Positions 56,216 through 64,000 of a DNA stretch of 64,000 nucleotides are shown here, one piece after another. How positions within the stretch are numbered: position 1 is the first letter of the stretch; the number at the start of each line of letters is the position of its first letter. Source of the stretch: Candidatus Anammoxibacter sp. (GTDB lineage Bacteria; Planctomycetota; Brocadiia; Brocadiales; Anammoxibacteraceae); the NCBI GenBank assembly GCA_021777055.1, contig JAIQZO010000023.1, forward strand, positions 1 through 64,000, read 5' to 3'. The position numbers were made by a program, and so were the translations under genes. Under the pieces are notes generated by a model, which saw nothing but the letters and a program-made list of their open reading frames with translations, had not been told where the DNA came from and did no database searches.

Positions 56216-58809
56216 TCATCCTCATTGAGGTTAATATCCAAGTCAGTTTTATTATTCCCCTCTAAATCAGTGTTTATATCTGTCCCCTCTAAATCTAAGT
56301 GTTTTGTTTTTTTCTTATCAGGAATAGGTGTAACTTCCGTAACTTCCGTAACTGTTTTATGGTTATTATTGCCTTCTTCTTCTGGAATAGTTACACTAGG
56401 TACACAAGTTACACCTGTTTTAGAAAATAATTTTTCAATCTTTTCTCGCTCCCAAACAAGATAGGATAGATTTCCTGTACTTTTTTCTGTTATCAACTTA
56501 AAATCATTACTTAATATAGACTGTATTTTGTTTGGTGTAATCTGTGCCGGTTCTGGTAAACTTTGGTTAAATTCGTCCCTTATGTCTTTCAACAACAACT
56601 TTCCGTTACTAACCTTAGTCTGTAACCTTTGTAAAATATCAATAAGCCTCACTTGGTACTCGTTTAACTGCCCTTTCTGCTCTCCATACAATTTCATACA
56701 TTTAACAGATTGTCCGGCAAAGTATTTTGTAAGTTTAATAGCACTAGCCACTGTATCTTTAGACACTGTTTCATTAAGTGCGCAAGTAGATGGATATGCC
56801 TTTAATATATGGAGCACCCCTGTAAACCTTAAACAGTAGGTTATAAGTTTTGGAATGAATGCTTTTATCCTTTGCGACACAAATGGGATAATTTCCTGGA
56901 ACTCATTATAAAATTCCTCAAAAACATCTACCGCTGCGTCACTAAATGGAGCAATTGTTGTTTCTTTATGTGTTCGAAGCTCATAACACCATTCCAAAAG
57001 ATGTTTCCAATATTTCATATCCTCAGCACTTACAGTTTTACGGCTAAATCTTTTTTTTGTTGTCTCCACGGGTAGCATTAAAAATCTTGAAGCCAATCCA
57101 TCATCATATGAGTCATCTTTAAAAATATCTTTAAAAACAGCAGGTTGAATTCCTCCAATTATAGAAGCCCCAGTCTTCTCAGCGAAAATAGTATTGCCTT
57201 TTCTGTCAACCTGCATTGAGTTCCCGTTAAAAAGCTCTAATATTTGCTGCCTATCATTACCCCTACCTGCTTTATACTGGTTAAACCCAAAAAAGAAGCC
57301 GGACAACTCGTCACGTGAAATCAAAATCCCGTTAGGGTCACGGCAAAAGATGTCCACCAGTGTCTCAACAGTAAAATCAGAAACTTTGTAATGTTTCATG
57401 TAAGGTTTTACCGGGACATCTGTTTCGGGGTTCTTTTTTGCTTTCCGTAAGGCTGCATCGTAAAGCTCAACCAAATCTTCATATTCTTTGTAAGCCTCAC
57501 TTTGCAGTTTATCCAAAGGTTTCATCAGCATATCAATTAAATGTGTTTTTCCAAAACCCGTAGCAGCTATTAACATGAACCATATAAAAGGTGATGATAC
57601 CCAATCAAAACGAGGAGAAACCTTAAGGGCATTCCCTACAGCACTGCCTATGATAGGTAACATGCAGCATGCAGGAAGCTCTGCTGGGACCTGCAAAACT
57701 TCACTCAAAGTGAACGATAATTTTTTCAGCTCATCGGGAAATACTTCAATAGGAAACGGTATTTCTGGAAAAATCTCACTATCAATATTCTTTTCTTCTC
57801 TAGGAACAGGAGTAACTTGTGTAACTTCCGTAACTTTTGCCGGATTTTTGTCTTGGATTTTGACTTCTTTTGCACTCTCAACAAGTTCCACTATCAGATC
57901 TTTTATACCTTCCACACCACGGAGTAACCCATATTTCTCAACAAGATCCGTAATATCAGCTTTATCCGGCATAGGCTCACCAAACAACTCTTCCCATTTA
58001 TGGGATAATGGGGCTGTTTTCAGTGAGTTAACTTCTCTCTTCAAGCTTACAGCTATTTTCTGTAATCCAATTGCAGAAGCCGAATCATTATGCCCGAAGA
58101 ATATTACATCTCGACCTTTAAACAAACTGGCCATCTCAGACTTAAAATCATTATCTCCACCTGCAGTTATTGATAAAAACCCGTATCCCGTTAACGTGTC
58201 GACGTCCTTTTCACTCGGAGAATACAATACCGGAATACCAACATCTCCGTTTAATGCTCGTTGATTGTATAGAACAGACGGCCCACCCTTGCCATCAGCC
58301 CATAAATCTTTGTCTTTATCTATAAGATGGTAATACCGTGCAGTTTTGTCCCCTGAGCTATCTTTATATATTGTTTTGACATACTCAGGGTTACCCGCTC
58401 CATACTTATGCATTCTCTCAAAATTGTAATATTGGTCATCTACATATGCTTTATCCTGTATCTGCCGTATTGTTAACTTTCTGTTTTCCTTCTGTTTCAC
58501 AGGCGGAATGCGATTACCCTTTTCAGCAATATTAATGTTAATATTAAACTCCTCTTGGAGCATTCTGACTGCGTCATTAAAATCTACTCCCTGGGCCCCC
58601 ATCACCATATCAATAGAACTACCACCCTCGTGGCAGGCAAAACACTTAAAGCGATTTGTTCCCTTATTTAAACTCATGCTCGGATGTTGATCACCATTTT
58701 TGTGTGCTGAATGGTTGTAACATTTCACCTTAGAGCTACCATTATTTGTAATACCAAGCCACTTGGCAACGTCATGGATAGGGATTGATTTAATTTCTTC
58801 CAGTTCCAT
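56200..58809 (-). CDS. Primase-helicase (CHC2, TOPRIM-like, DUF3987)
   Basis: An 869-residue replication protein. An N-terminal CHC2 zinc finger has C30, H33, C56 and C59 (KCYNH ... FKCFACHEGG). A TOPRIM-like segment is at about 190-260 (GIPVLYSPSEKDVDTL, DVIFFGHNDSASAIGL). The second half is a DUF3987-type ATPase with Walker A IAATGFGKTH (414-423), GILISRDELSGFFFGF (Walker-B-like, DE) and GASIIGGIQPAVFKDIF. Segments EVTQVTPVP and TVTEVTEVTPIP are repeated linkers. It should prime and unwind the element's own replication. Main gene of the operon. Confidence 0.88.
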   Translation of the reverse strand: MELEEIKSIPIHDVAKWLGITNNGSSKVKCYNHSAHKNGDQHPSMSLNKGTNRFKCFACHEGGSSIDMVMGAQGVDFNDAVRMLQEEFNININIAEKGNRIPPVKQKENRKLTIRQIQDKAYVDDQYYNFERMHKYGAGNPEYVKTIYKDSSGDKTARYYHLIDKDKDLWADGKGGPSVLYNQRALNGDVGIPVLYSPSEKDVDTLTGYGFLSITAGGDNDFKSEMASLFKGRDVIFFGHNDSASAIGLQKIAVSLKREVNSLKTAPLSHKWEELFGEPMPDKADITDLVEKYGLLRGVEGIKDLIVELVESAKEVKIQDKNPAKVTEVTQVTPVPREEKNIDSEIFPEIPFPIEVFPDELKKLSFTLSEVLQVPAELPACCMLPIIGSAVGNALKVSPRFDWVSSPFIWFMLIAATGFGKTHLIDMLMKPLDKLQSEAYKEYEDLVELYDAALRKAKKNPETDVPVKPYMKHYKVSDFTVETLVDIFCRDPNGILISRDELSGFFFGFNQYKAGRGNDRQQILELFNGNSMQVDRKGNTIFAEKTGASIIGGIQPAVFKDIFKDDSYDDGLASRFLMLPVETTKKRFSRKTVSAEDMKYWKHLLEWCYELRTHKETTIAPFSDAAVDVFEEFYNEFQEIIPFVSQRIKAFIPKLITYCLRFTGVLHILKAYPSTCALNETVSKDTVASAIKLTKYFAGQSVKCMKLYGEQKGQLNEYQVRLIDILQRLQTKVSNGKLLLKDIRDEFNQSLPEPAQITPNKIQSILSNDFKLITEKSTGNLSYLVWEREKIEKLFSKTGVTCVPSVTIPEEEGNNNHKTVTEVTEVTPIPDKKKTKHLDLEGTDINTDLEGNNKTDLDINLNEDEWELI

Positions 58810-58818
58810 TGTGTTCTC

Positions 58819-59022
58819 CTATTTCTGTAAGCAGAACAATGCTTGCTTGATTTTAGGTAGGTCTGTTTCCATAAACAAAGTTTGGCCGTTTCCAAGTTGG
58901 ATAAAATCTTCTTTTTTTAATTTTTTCGCCTCAAATAAATAAACTAAACGATGGCGGGGGATATTAAGTTTTTTTAATACCTCTGCTACACTCAATAAAT
59001 TTTCTGGTTGCAATTTTGCCAT
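58819..59022 (-). CDS. Small HTH/Xis-like protein
   Basis: A 67-residue protein starting at the ATG at 59022, which has AGGAGA 7 bases upstream; a longer frame from 59115 lacks such a site. ENLLSVAEVLKKLNIPRHRL and VYLFEAKKLKKEDFIQLGNG form a winged-helix-like DNA-binding fold. Position just before the primase gene suggests a regulator of the replication operon. Confidence 0.75.
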   Translation of the reverse strand: MAKLQPENLLSVAEVLKKLNIPRHRLVYLFEAKKLKKEDFIQLGNGQTLFMETDLPKIKQALFCLQK

Positions 59023-59196
59023 TACTATTCTCCTAAAGAAATTTATTAGAAAAATTCTCACCTCAATAGTAATGGTGGACAAATGGTGTCCAAAAAATGG
59101 ACAAATGGTGTCCATCTAAAAAAAAATAAAAAAATGGGAATAAATGACTTGGGAAATGATATGATTTGTTAGGCTGGAGTAATTAACAAACAGGGA

Positions 59197-60651
59197 TTAT
59201 GTAATTATCCAGTTAAGGGGATTTTCGCAAGAATACATAGTGGTTTCTATTCCGTATTTAAAGTGGGTCCTTAAATACTGCCAAAGTGGCTTGTTGTGTT
59301 CTTCTATTTCTTTCATACTACGCTTGATAGCTTTATAGACACTTTCTGGTTTTACTTGGCTATTGTTTCTACTTTCAGGGTTTCGCGAAACTGTTTTTTC
59401 AATTTCTGCTATCTCATTAAGCCTTATTTCAATTTCGTGCATTCGTTCATCACTTGTTGGTATATCTTGGTCCATGAGTTCATCTTTAAGGTCTTGTTTC
59501 TCTGTTTCAAGGGCTTCTTGTCCTTCGCTATGTCTAGACTCGTCCTCATTTATATCATTTCTATCCTTTTTTATAGTAGTTTTTACATTATCTACCCGTA
59601 AACCATCTTGGTACGCTTGCTCTTTTGTTAACTTTCCTCTTTGTTGTTTTCTTACTAATTTTGATAAGTCAGTATTAAAAAGATTTTTGTTAGGGTTCTC
59701 CAAAGCACAGCCAATATAGGCAAGGCCTCCAGTTTCAAGGTAGGCCGTAGTCTTCCCGTAACATGTAAACCATCTTTTACCTTCTTTCTTAAATATATAT
59801 TTGTCTTCCTGCTTTTCTTTGTTTTGATTTGATGCACCTAAAGAAGTATTTCTCTTCTCAGGTCCAATATCTATTATTTTATACACGCTTTTCAGGTGGT
59901 CGGGTAGATTATTTCCATTGTTTACACTAACAATTATTTTCCCAGTATGTGTTATCCAGAAATATTTATTATCTCTATCCTTTTCTCCCTGAAATGTGTC
60001 TGATTTTATAATGGTATCTCTATCCTCATCTCTCCAAAATGCGTGTGACTTTGCAATGCCATGTATTATTGGGTCGTTTAATAGGCTATTAATATCTGAA
60101 CAAGTCTTTCTTGTAATCTTAGCTATCTGTGTTAATATGCATACGTCTTCCATATTTTTAAGAAGTAAAGTTCCACCTAAATTGAAATATTGAAGCAAAT
60201 CATATTCACTATGAGCTATCTTGTCCATTAAACGGTCAAGGTATCTACCGTCAAAATAGTACTGCTTAATAGCATTTGTAAGTTCAGCATCAGTGCCAAA
60301 CAATCTTTTCAGAGTATCATTTTTATCGCACCCAATAAAGTTTTCAGAATAAAAGAAACCATCTGATTTTATATGATTCTTCCAGAAGATATAACTTGCA
60401 ACTCCTTCTATTAAGTTTTCATCTTGCGATATAAGTAATATCAATCGATCAGTTATGCTTATTTCATCAATATTCTTACGTACTGTCTTGTCAACAACCC
60501 TATTTAACAATTTAATTGCAGCTGATTTTTGCCTTTTTGCATCGTTGCTATAACAATCGAAATTTATTGCCCAACTGTATGCGGTTTGGAATGCGGTTTC
60601 ATCAGGAATGTCTTGTAAGAATGAATGTGATTCAGATGGTAGGTTTTCCAT
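59197..60651 (-). CDS. Unknown element protein with coiled coil
   Basis: A 484-residue soluble protein. The first 250 residues are helical with no recognised motif. A central strand-rich part (KYFWITHTGKIIVSVNNGNN) may be a small binding domain. Residues about 375-450 are highly charged with a predicted coiled coil (LETEKQDLKDELMDQDIPTS). It is second in gene order after the RHH gene. A replication or partition accessory role is possible, but nothing in the sequence shows it. Confidence 0.65.
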   Translation of the reverse strand: MENLPSESHSFLQDIPDETAFQTAYSWAINFDCYSNDAKRQKSAAIKLLNRVVDKTVRKNIDEISITDRLILLISQDENLIEGVASYIFWKNHIKSDGFFYSENFIGCDKNDTLKRLFGTDAELTNAIKQYYFDGRYLDRLMDKIAHSEYDLLQYFNLGGTLLLKNMEDVCILTQIAKITRKTCSDINSLLNDPIIHGIAKSHAFWRDEDRDTIIKSDTFQGEKDRDNKYFWITHTGKIIVSVNNGNNLPDHLKSVYKIIDIGPEKRNTSLGASNQNKEKQEDKYIFKKEGKRWFTCYGKTTAYLETGGLAYIGCALENPNKNLFNTDLSKLVRKQQRGKLTKEQAYQDGLRVDNVKTTIKKDRNDINEDESRHSEGQEALETEKQDLKDELMDQDIPTSDERMHEIEIRLNEIAEIEKTVSRNPESRNNSQVKPESVYKAIKRSMKEIEEHNKPLWQYLRTHFKYGIETTMYSCENPLNWIIT

Positions 60652-60762
60652 TTGCGACTACCCCCTTCGGTATCGGCAATCCCTTAGAAATAAACTGCAG
60701 GACCAAAGCTGTTAAGGGAAACAGCTAAAAGGAGCGACCTCTTGGCCCTGCTTGTTCTAATC

Positions 60763-60948
60763 CTAAGCTCGTAACCTAGCTCTTACAGCATCAATATTCC
60801 CCAGCACACTATATTGCTTGAGTAGTAACCTGGTCGCCAGTTCGACTAATGAATTCCGGCTAACTCCTTCTTTGTTCCTAATTACATCTAACTTTTCTAC
60901 GATATCAAAGTCTAAAGATGCGGGGAAGGTGGCCTTCGCTGTGGCCAT
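60763..60948 (-). CDS. Ribbon-helix-helix DNA-binding protein
   Basis: A 61-residue CopG/Arc-type protein: strand KATFPASLDFDIVEKLDVIR, then helix GVSRNSLVELATRLLLKQ. The ribosome binding site GGAGGTAG lies 7 bases before the ATG. It is first in the operon, consistent with an autorepressor of the element. Confidence 0.85.
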   Translation of the reverse strand: MATAKATFPASLDFDIVEKLDVIRNKEGVSRNSLVELATRLLLKQYSVLGNIDAVRARLRA

Positions 60949-60959
60949 AATTTACTACC

Positions 60960-61130
60960 TCCATTCTAAATATAAAAAATATTACAAATACATATGTGTG
61001 ACACCATCAGTGACACTGCAACGACAAGTTGTGCTACGCGTACACAAACGTAATACTTATATATCATATATACGTTTCACTCTTTTTCAAGAAAAAGACA
61101 AGTTTGCAAAAAAATAGTTACTTAGGTATA
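60960..61130. promoter_or_regulatory. Operator/promoter region of the element operon
   Basis: Contains repeats GTGACACCATCAGTGACAC (near 60999) and an AT palindrome within AAACGTAATACTTATATATC and ATATATACGTTTC (near 61047-61079), whose ends AAACGTA and TACGTTT are inverted. These are suitable sites for the RHH or HTH proteins. Confidence 0.5.
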
Positions 61131-61496
61131 AGTTGTATGGCATTACCTCTATTCTATTTGCTAAAAATGTGATATAGTTTTTGATCTGGTAGAAAAACCG
61201 CTTTACATAATAGAAGACACCAAACAGCGGATGGTATTGAACCATTTAGGGAGTAGAAACTTAACGCTTGAACGTTGAAATTACTATTTAGGATGATTGT
61301 ATAAGAGGGATAGTGCTATAGATTGGCTTTTGCATCCTGCTATAAAAAGTGATACCTGTCACAGTTATTTTCCTCAAGCAAAGTATAATTTATAATACCA
61401 TACGACATGCACCTTTTATATGTTTCCGGTGCATACCCTTCTTTTAAACCCCGTGTCTAAATTTAATCGGCACGGGGAACCCCATATGCTTGTTTT
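61131..61496. other. Spacer with shared trailer of the HTH gene
   Basis: The right part (about 61335-61490) matches 24634-24838: CTGCTATAAAA, CACAGTTATTT, TTTCCGGTGCA, then a hairpin CCCCGTGTCTAAATTTAATC-GGCACGGGG that probably ends the HTH gene's transcript. Nothing else seen. Confidence 0.55.
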
Positions 61497-61913
61497 TTAA
61501 GTGTATCTCTTGCGTGGATTGGTATGAGAATTCAAAACGATTTTTTCAAATAGAGATACATTGCTGGTGCTGAGGTCGCGTTGTAATCTTTCTTTATCGA
61601 AGGCCACCCCGAAAGCCCACATTTTCTGCTGTAAGTTGGCCTTTTTGATCTCTTCTTGTGTAACCCCTTGAAGTATATTACTTTGTAGCAATGCGAGTAG
61701 GTCCGCCTTAGATTCTTTAAACGATTTTAATCGCTCGTGGCTATAATTGTATCTCCGTAACTTCTTTGATACAGACTGTTTACTAACACCAAGCAGTTTT
61801 GCCGCTTCCGTGAGAGACATTCCCCTCTCGCATAAGGCAATTGCTTCCTCAACTGAAAACTTTCCTTTCTTTGTTGTCAGCTTCTTTGTCAACTGTTTCT
61901 TATATGTTTTCAT
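61497..61913 (-). CDS. HTH protein, phage small-terminase-like
   Basis: A 138-residue protein. A lysine-rich start is followed by a helix-turn-helix (about 20-53): VEEAIALCERGMSLTEAAKL, then LGVSKQSVSKKLRRY. A helical part follows with SKADLLALLQ, then KANLQQKMWAFGVAFDKERL and DLSTSN, similar to phage proteins annotated as small-terminase or replication-associated. A frameshifted paralogue is at 24839-25199. The function is open; DNA binding is well supported. Confidence 0.75.
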   Translation of the reverse strand: MKTYKKQLTKKLTTKKGKFSVEEAIALCERGMSLTEAAKLLGVSKQSVSKKLRRYNYSHERLKSFKESKADLLALLQSNILQGVTQEEIKKANLQQKMWAFGVAFDKERLQRDLSTSNVSLFEKIVLNSHTNPRKRYT

Positions 61914-62104
61914 AGTAAATTACCCTGTAAAAATTAGTATAATTTAACTATCTTAATACTAAAATAATAACCTATTTTTCTGCATGCCACAACTAATATT
62001 ATTCGTGCTACTCAAGGCAAGTATTTACCTTTCCTATTTTATTCATCAGAAGTCTTGTACCACAACATACGGCATCGCTCCGTACAGTATGTCTAAAAAA
62101 ATAT

Positions 62105-62245
62105 CTATAATTCTAGCTCTACCTTCTTCGCCCTTGCCATAAGCCTAAGCAAGCATGTAATACTATCTGTTCCTTTATCCTTGGCAAGTTTTATCAGCTT
62201 ATCCTTGTCCTTCTGGCTTAACCTGACATCTATTCGCGCATTCAA
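62105..62245 (-). CDS. Small ribbon-helix-helix-like ORF
   Basis: A 46-residue frame from a TTG start: NARIDVRLSQKDKDKLIKLA, then KDKGTDSITCLLRLMARAKK and VELEL. It is highly similar to the frame at 25814, where a TTG occupies the same position. Codons are conserved while spacer sequence is not, which argues for a real small protein, perhaps CopG-like. There is no clear ribosome binding site, so it may be a remnant. Confidence 0.5.
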   Translation of the reverse strand: MNARIDVRLSQKDKDKLIKLAKDKGTDSITCLLRLMARAKKVELEL

Positions 62246-62725
62246 ACTGTTTATTATAAATACTTAACATACAAAATGGTATGCCGATAAAAAGGTTACA
62301 TGTTAGATATTTTATTCGTCAAATAGTCTTAATCCTGATAGTCTTTATACTGCCTGTGCTGCTTATAAGTTATTGTGTTAAGTATTATATGTCTAAAAGT
62401 TGATAATAGTCAGGTATTTTCATATGCAAGTATCATTTCCTTGTTTCAAGTCTTATATTTTTAGATTGCTATATTTAAAAGACTTTCCTAAACTTAAGCA
62501 CGAAATTGGAAAGAGAAATAGAGTCCAAACTTAGTTATATATCGTAACTACGTGCTATCTTTCGTAAAATATGACAAAGAGGATTCTCATAAATATAGGT
62601 ATCTAAATGGACGCTTTTTATTTAATGTCATTTATAAGTTATCACGCTTTAGATAAGGAAAACAGTAAATTCATTAGTTTTCTAAAAGAAGAATTAATTA
62701 TTGCAAAATAATTAAGCGGGGCCTT
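62246..62725. other. Spacer with no recognised gene
   Basis: About 480 bases of very AT-rich sequence before the plus-strand nuclease-fold gene. No hairpin or small ORF could be supported. It should contain that gene's promoter. Confidence 0.5.
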
Positions 62726-63772
62726 ATGTTACCAGAAATATTGAAACAAATACCTGCAGGTAGAATACGTGCATTTGCATTACCAGATACAGCAAACATA
62801 ACGATTTTTCAAGATAATGCCGATGAGAGCAAAAAGGATAATTACAAAGTTATTTCAATTAGCATTACAACTTTGACATCAATCGAATCAATAATTGACA
62901 AAATATTAAAAGAAATAGCAAAGGTTTCGTTGGCCCTATGGCCATATTGGTATGATGACAAGCTCAAATTGGAGATAAAAAACATTATGAGCCTTGACAA
63001 GTTCTTTAACAGAGATAAATACCTAAATAATGTTTTGAGTACTCATTATAATGTATCTAAGCCTTGGCTTCGCGATGCCATCCATGCATGTACAACTCAA
63101 TCCCTACCATTCTTTCCAAATTACCCTAAAACCTTTCAAGCATTACAACTTGCCCGTACAATAAGTTACTATCATTTATATATAAAAATCTCTTTGGAGG
63201 ATAATAATCCTTTAGAAGGACAACTGCTAGGATTAGTCAAAGCGGGAGAATGGGTTGCGTCTCAAACTCAGTCATCGGTTGCTCTCTTTGTAAGTGAAGA
63301 CTTACAAACGCATTCCGAACTCGATTCCGCTATTTATGACATTCAATCTTTTGTAAGGCCACCTGTTTGCCAAGAAGCCACAACTCCTCCAGAGGAAAAT
63401 AAATTTGTTATATGGCCGATAATAGGTTTTCCACATCCTTTTAGCCCTGGTGAACAATTATTGGCTCAAGAACTCGCCAATGAAAAAAAGCTTGCAGGCT
63501 TATTTCATTTTAATCAAAGAGTTAAAACAGTTAAAGATACCCATTATTTAGTCGATCTATTATGGTCAGAAGGGCGTCTGGTTATAGAGGTCGATGGGTA
63601 CAAATACCACAGCAAGAGAGTTGCATTTTCACAAGACCGGAACAGGGATTATGAACTTATTATCAGCGGTTATACGGTTTTACGTCTCGATCATACAGAA
63701 GTAATGAATAATGTATATTTAGTACTTAATAAAATAAAAGATGTTGTTCGTTATTGCAAAACAAAAAATTAA
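62726..63772 (+). CDS. Protein with DUF559/Vsr-like nuclease domain
   Basis: A 348-residue protein. The N-terminal 230 residues are not recognised (ITTLTSIESIIDKILKEIAK, then VSLALWPYWYDD). The last 100 residues fit the DUF559/Vsr branch of the PD-(D/E)xK nuclease fold: YLVDLLWSEGRLVIEVDGYK (about 273-292) gives a D followed by ExDG, then HSKRVAFSQDRNRDYELIIS and YTVLRLDHTEV. The ATG at 62726 is preceded by a weak AAGCGGGG. It is followed after 17 bases by the next gene. Candidate defence or DNA-processing nuclease; inference. Confidence 0.7.
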   Translation: MLPEILKQIPAGRIRAFALPDTANITIFQDNADESKKDNYKVISISITTLTSIESIIDKILKEIAKVSLALWPYWYDDKLKLEIKNIMSLDKFFNRDKYLNNVLSTHYNVSKPWLRDAIHACTTQSLPFFPNYPKTFQALQLARTISYYHLYIKISLEDNNPLEGQLLGLVKAGEWVASQTQSSVALFVSEDLQTHSELDSAIYDIQSFVRPPVCQEATTPPEENKFVIWPIIGFPHPFSPGEQLLAQELANEKKLAGLFHFNQRVKTVKDTHYLVDLLWSEGRLVIEVDGYKYHSKRVAFSQDRNRDYELIISGYTVLRLDHTEVMNNVYLVLNKIKDVVRYCKTKN

Positions 63773-63789
63773 TGAGAAAGGATTAGAAA

Positions 63790-64000
63790 ATGAATATTAT
63801 TCCAGACCCTCTCCAAGTATTACTTTTATGGAAAATGATATTTTCGGACTATGAACCTACTTTTTCGGATATGAAACCTAATATCGAAAAGCCCCGACGT
63901 GACCAGTTAAAAAACGCAGGATTAATTGATTATGTGAAAAAAAAGAAGCCAAATGGTCGTACGGCAAATTATGTTATTCTCACAGACAATGCATGGGATT
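63790..64000 (+). CDS. Winged-helix-like protein, cut by window end
   Basis: The first 70 residues only. The ribosome binding site AAAGGATT lies upstream of the ATG, and the gene is 17 bases from the nuclease-fold gene, so it is co-transcribed. IEKPRRDQLKNAGLIDYVKK then NGRTANYVILTDNAWD looks like a helix-turn-helix plus beta wing of a winged-helix domain. The rest is outside the window, so no product can be named. Confidence 0.65.
   Translation, partial: MNIIPDPLQVLLLWKMIFSDYEPTFSDMKPNIEKPRRDQLKNAGLIDYVKKKKPNGRTANYVILTDNAWD

Larger units (their letters stand above)
52492..61100. mobile_element. Integrated satellite-like element (candidate)
   Basis: Mostly one-directional genes from integrase to ribbon-helix-helix protein: tyrosine recombinase, D12 methylase, AlpA-like HTH, unknown, primase-helicase, HTH, unknown, RHH. 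The gene set matches P4-like satellites or small integrative elements and lacks recognised virion genes. The left limit is taken at the direct repeat and the right at the promoter region after 60948. Both ends are approximate, and no att duplication was found. Confidence 0.6.

Noticed and set aside
58819..59115. Longer 98-residue form of the small HTH protein
   Set aside because: The extra 31 residues have no supporting ribosome binding site, while the ATG at 59022 has AGGAGA at proper spacing.
52492..62245. Exact attachment-site duplication bounding the element
   Set aside because: The only clear direct repeats lie on one side, around the integrase 3' end. I found no third copy near 61-62 kb by eye and no tRNA gene at either end.

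Overview
The window is AT-rich bacterial chromosome with widely spaced genes and many dispersed repeats. I see no taxonomic marker such as rRNA. The low GC, the archaeal-type LeuC/LeuD pair, a 1415-residue double-headed acyl-CoA dehydratase activase and many large secreted proteins with DUF1566, MopE-like and DNRLRE modules suggest a planctomycete, possibly an anammox relative of Candidatus Scalindua. That assignment is inference.

Layout. Bases 1-19,300 are a core-like region. It holds leuD, the activase, leuC, a zinc-ribbon protein and thrC on the minus strand. A small unknown protein with a very strong terminator, cobO, the modABC molybdate transporter and a flavodoxin-like protein follow on the plus strand. 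Then come a dGTPase-like HD hydrolase, a HIT protein, an NlpD-like LysM/M23 lipoprotein and tRNA-Gly(CCC). Spacers here carry a dispersed palindromic element of roughly 200-300 bp in at least six copies.

Bases 19,700-52,500 are an accessory 'secretome' region. The large genes are nearly all on the minus strand: a subtilase with MopE-like repeats, a GH114/TM1410-like protein, a PhoD-like phosphatase with four DNRLRE modules, a papain-like protease with DUF1566 modules, an HEWGH metalloprotease-like protein, a seven-repeat propeller/C-type lectin/DUF1566 protein and a beta-helix/C-type lectin protein. Four of them share one uncharacterised beta-sandwich-like domain of about 110 residues. They also share near-identical DUF1566 DNA, promoter regions and terminator hairpins. 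Between them lie C-terminal fragments of one small gene, whose intact copy is at 52,222-52,467. The pattern is that of a cassette duplicated repeatedly and re-headed with different N-terminal domains. The region also holds a decayed IS4-like element, a frameshifted S74 tail-fibre-like gene, LamG fragments and a DUF72 gene.

Bases 52,500-61,100 look like a phage-satellite-like integrated element. It has a tyrosine recombinase, an AlpA/excisionase-like HTH protein, a CHC2/TOPRIM-like/DUF3987 primase-helicase, a D12-class DNA adenine methylase, a ribbon-helix-helix protein and unknown proteins. A plus-strand pair, a small protein plus a retropepsin-like aspartic protease, sits inside it. I recognise no capsid, tail or terminase large-subunit genes. 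To its right is an HTH gene with a ribbon-helix-helix ORF; a decayed copy of this pair lies at 24.8-26.0 kb. The window ends with a DUF559/Vsr-like nuclease-fold gene followed by a cut-off winged-helix-like gene, a possible start of a defence operon.
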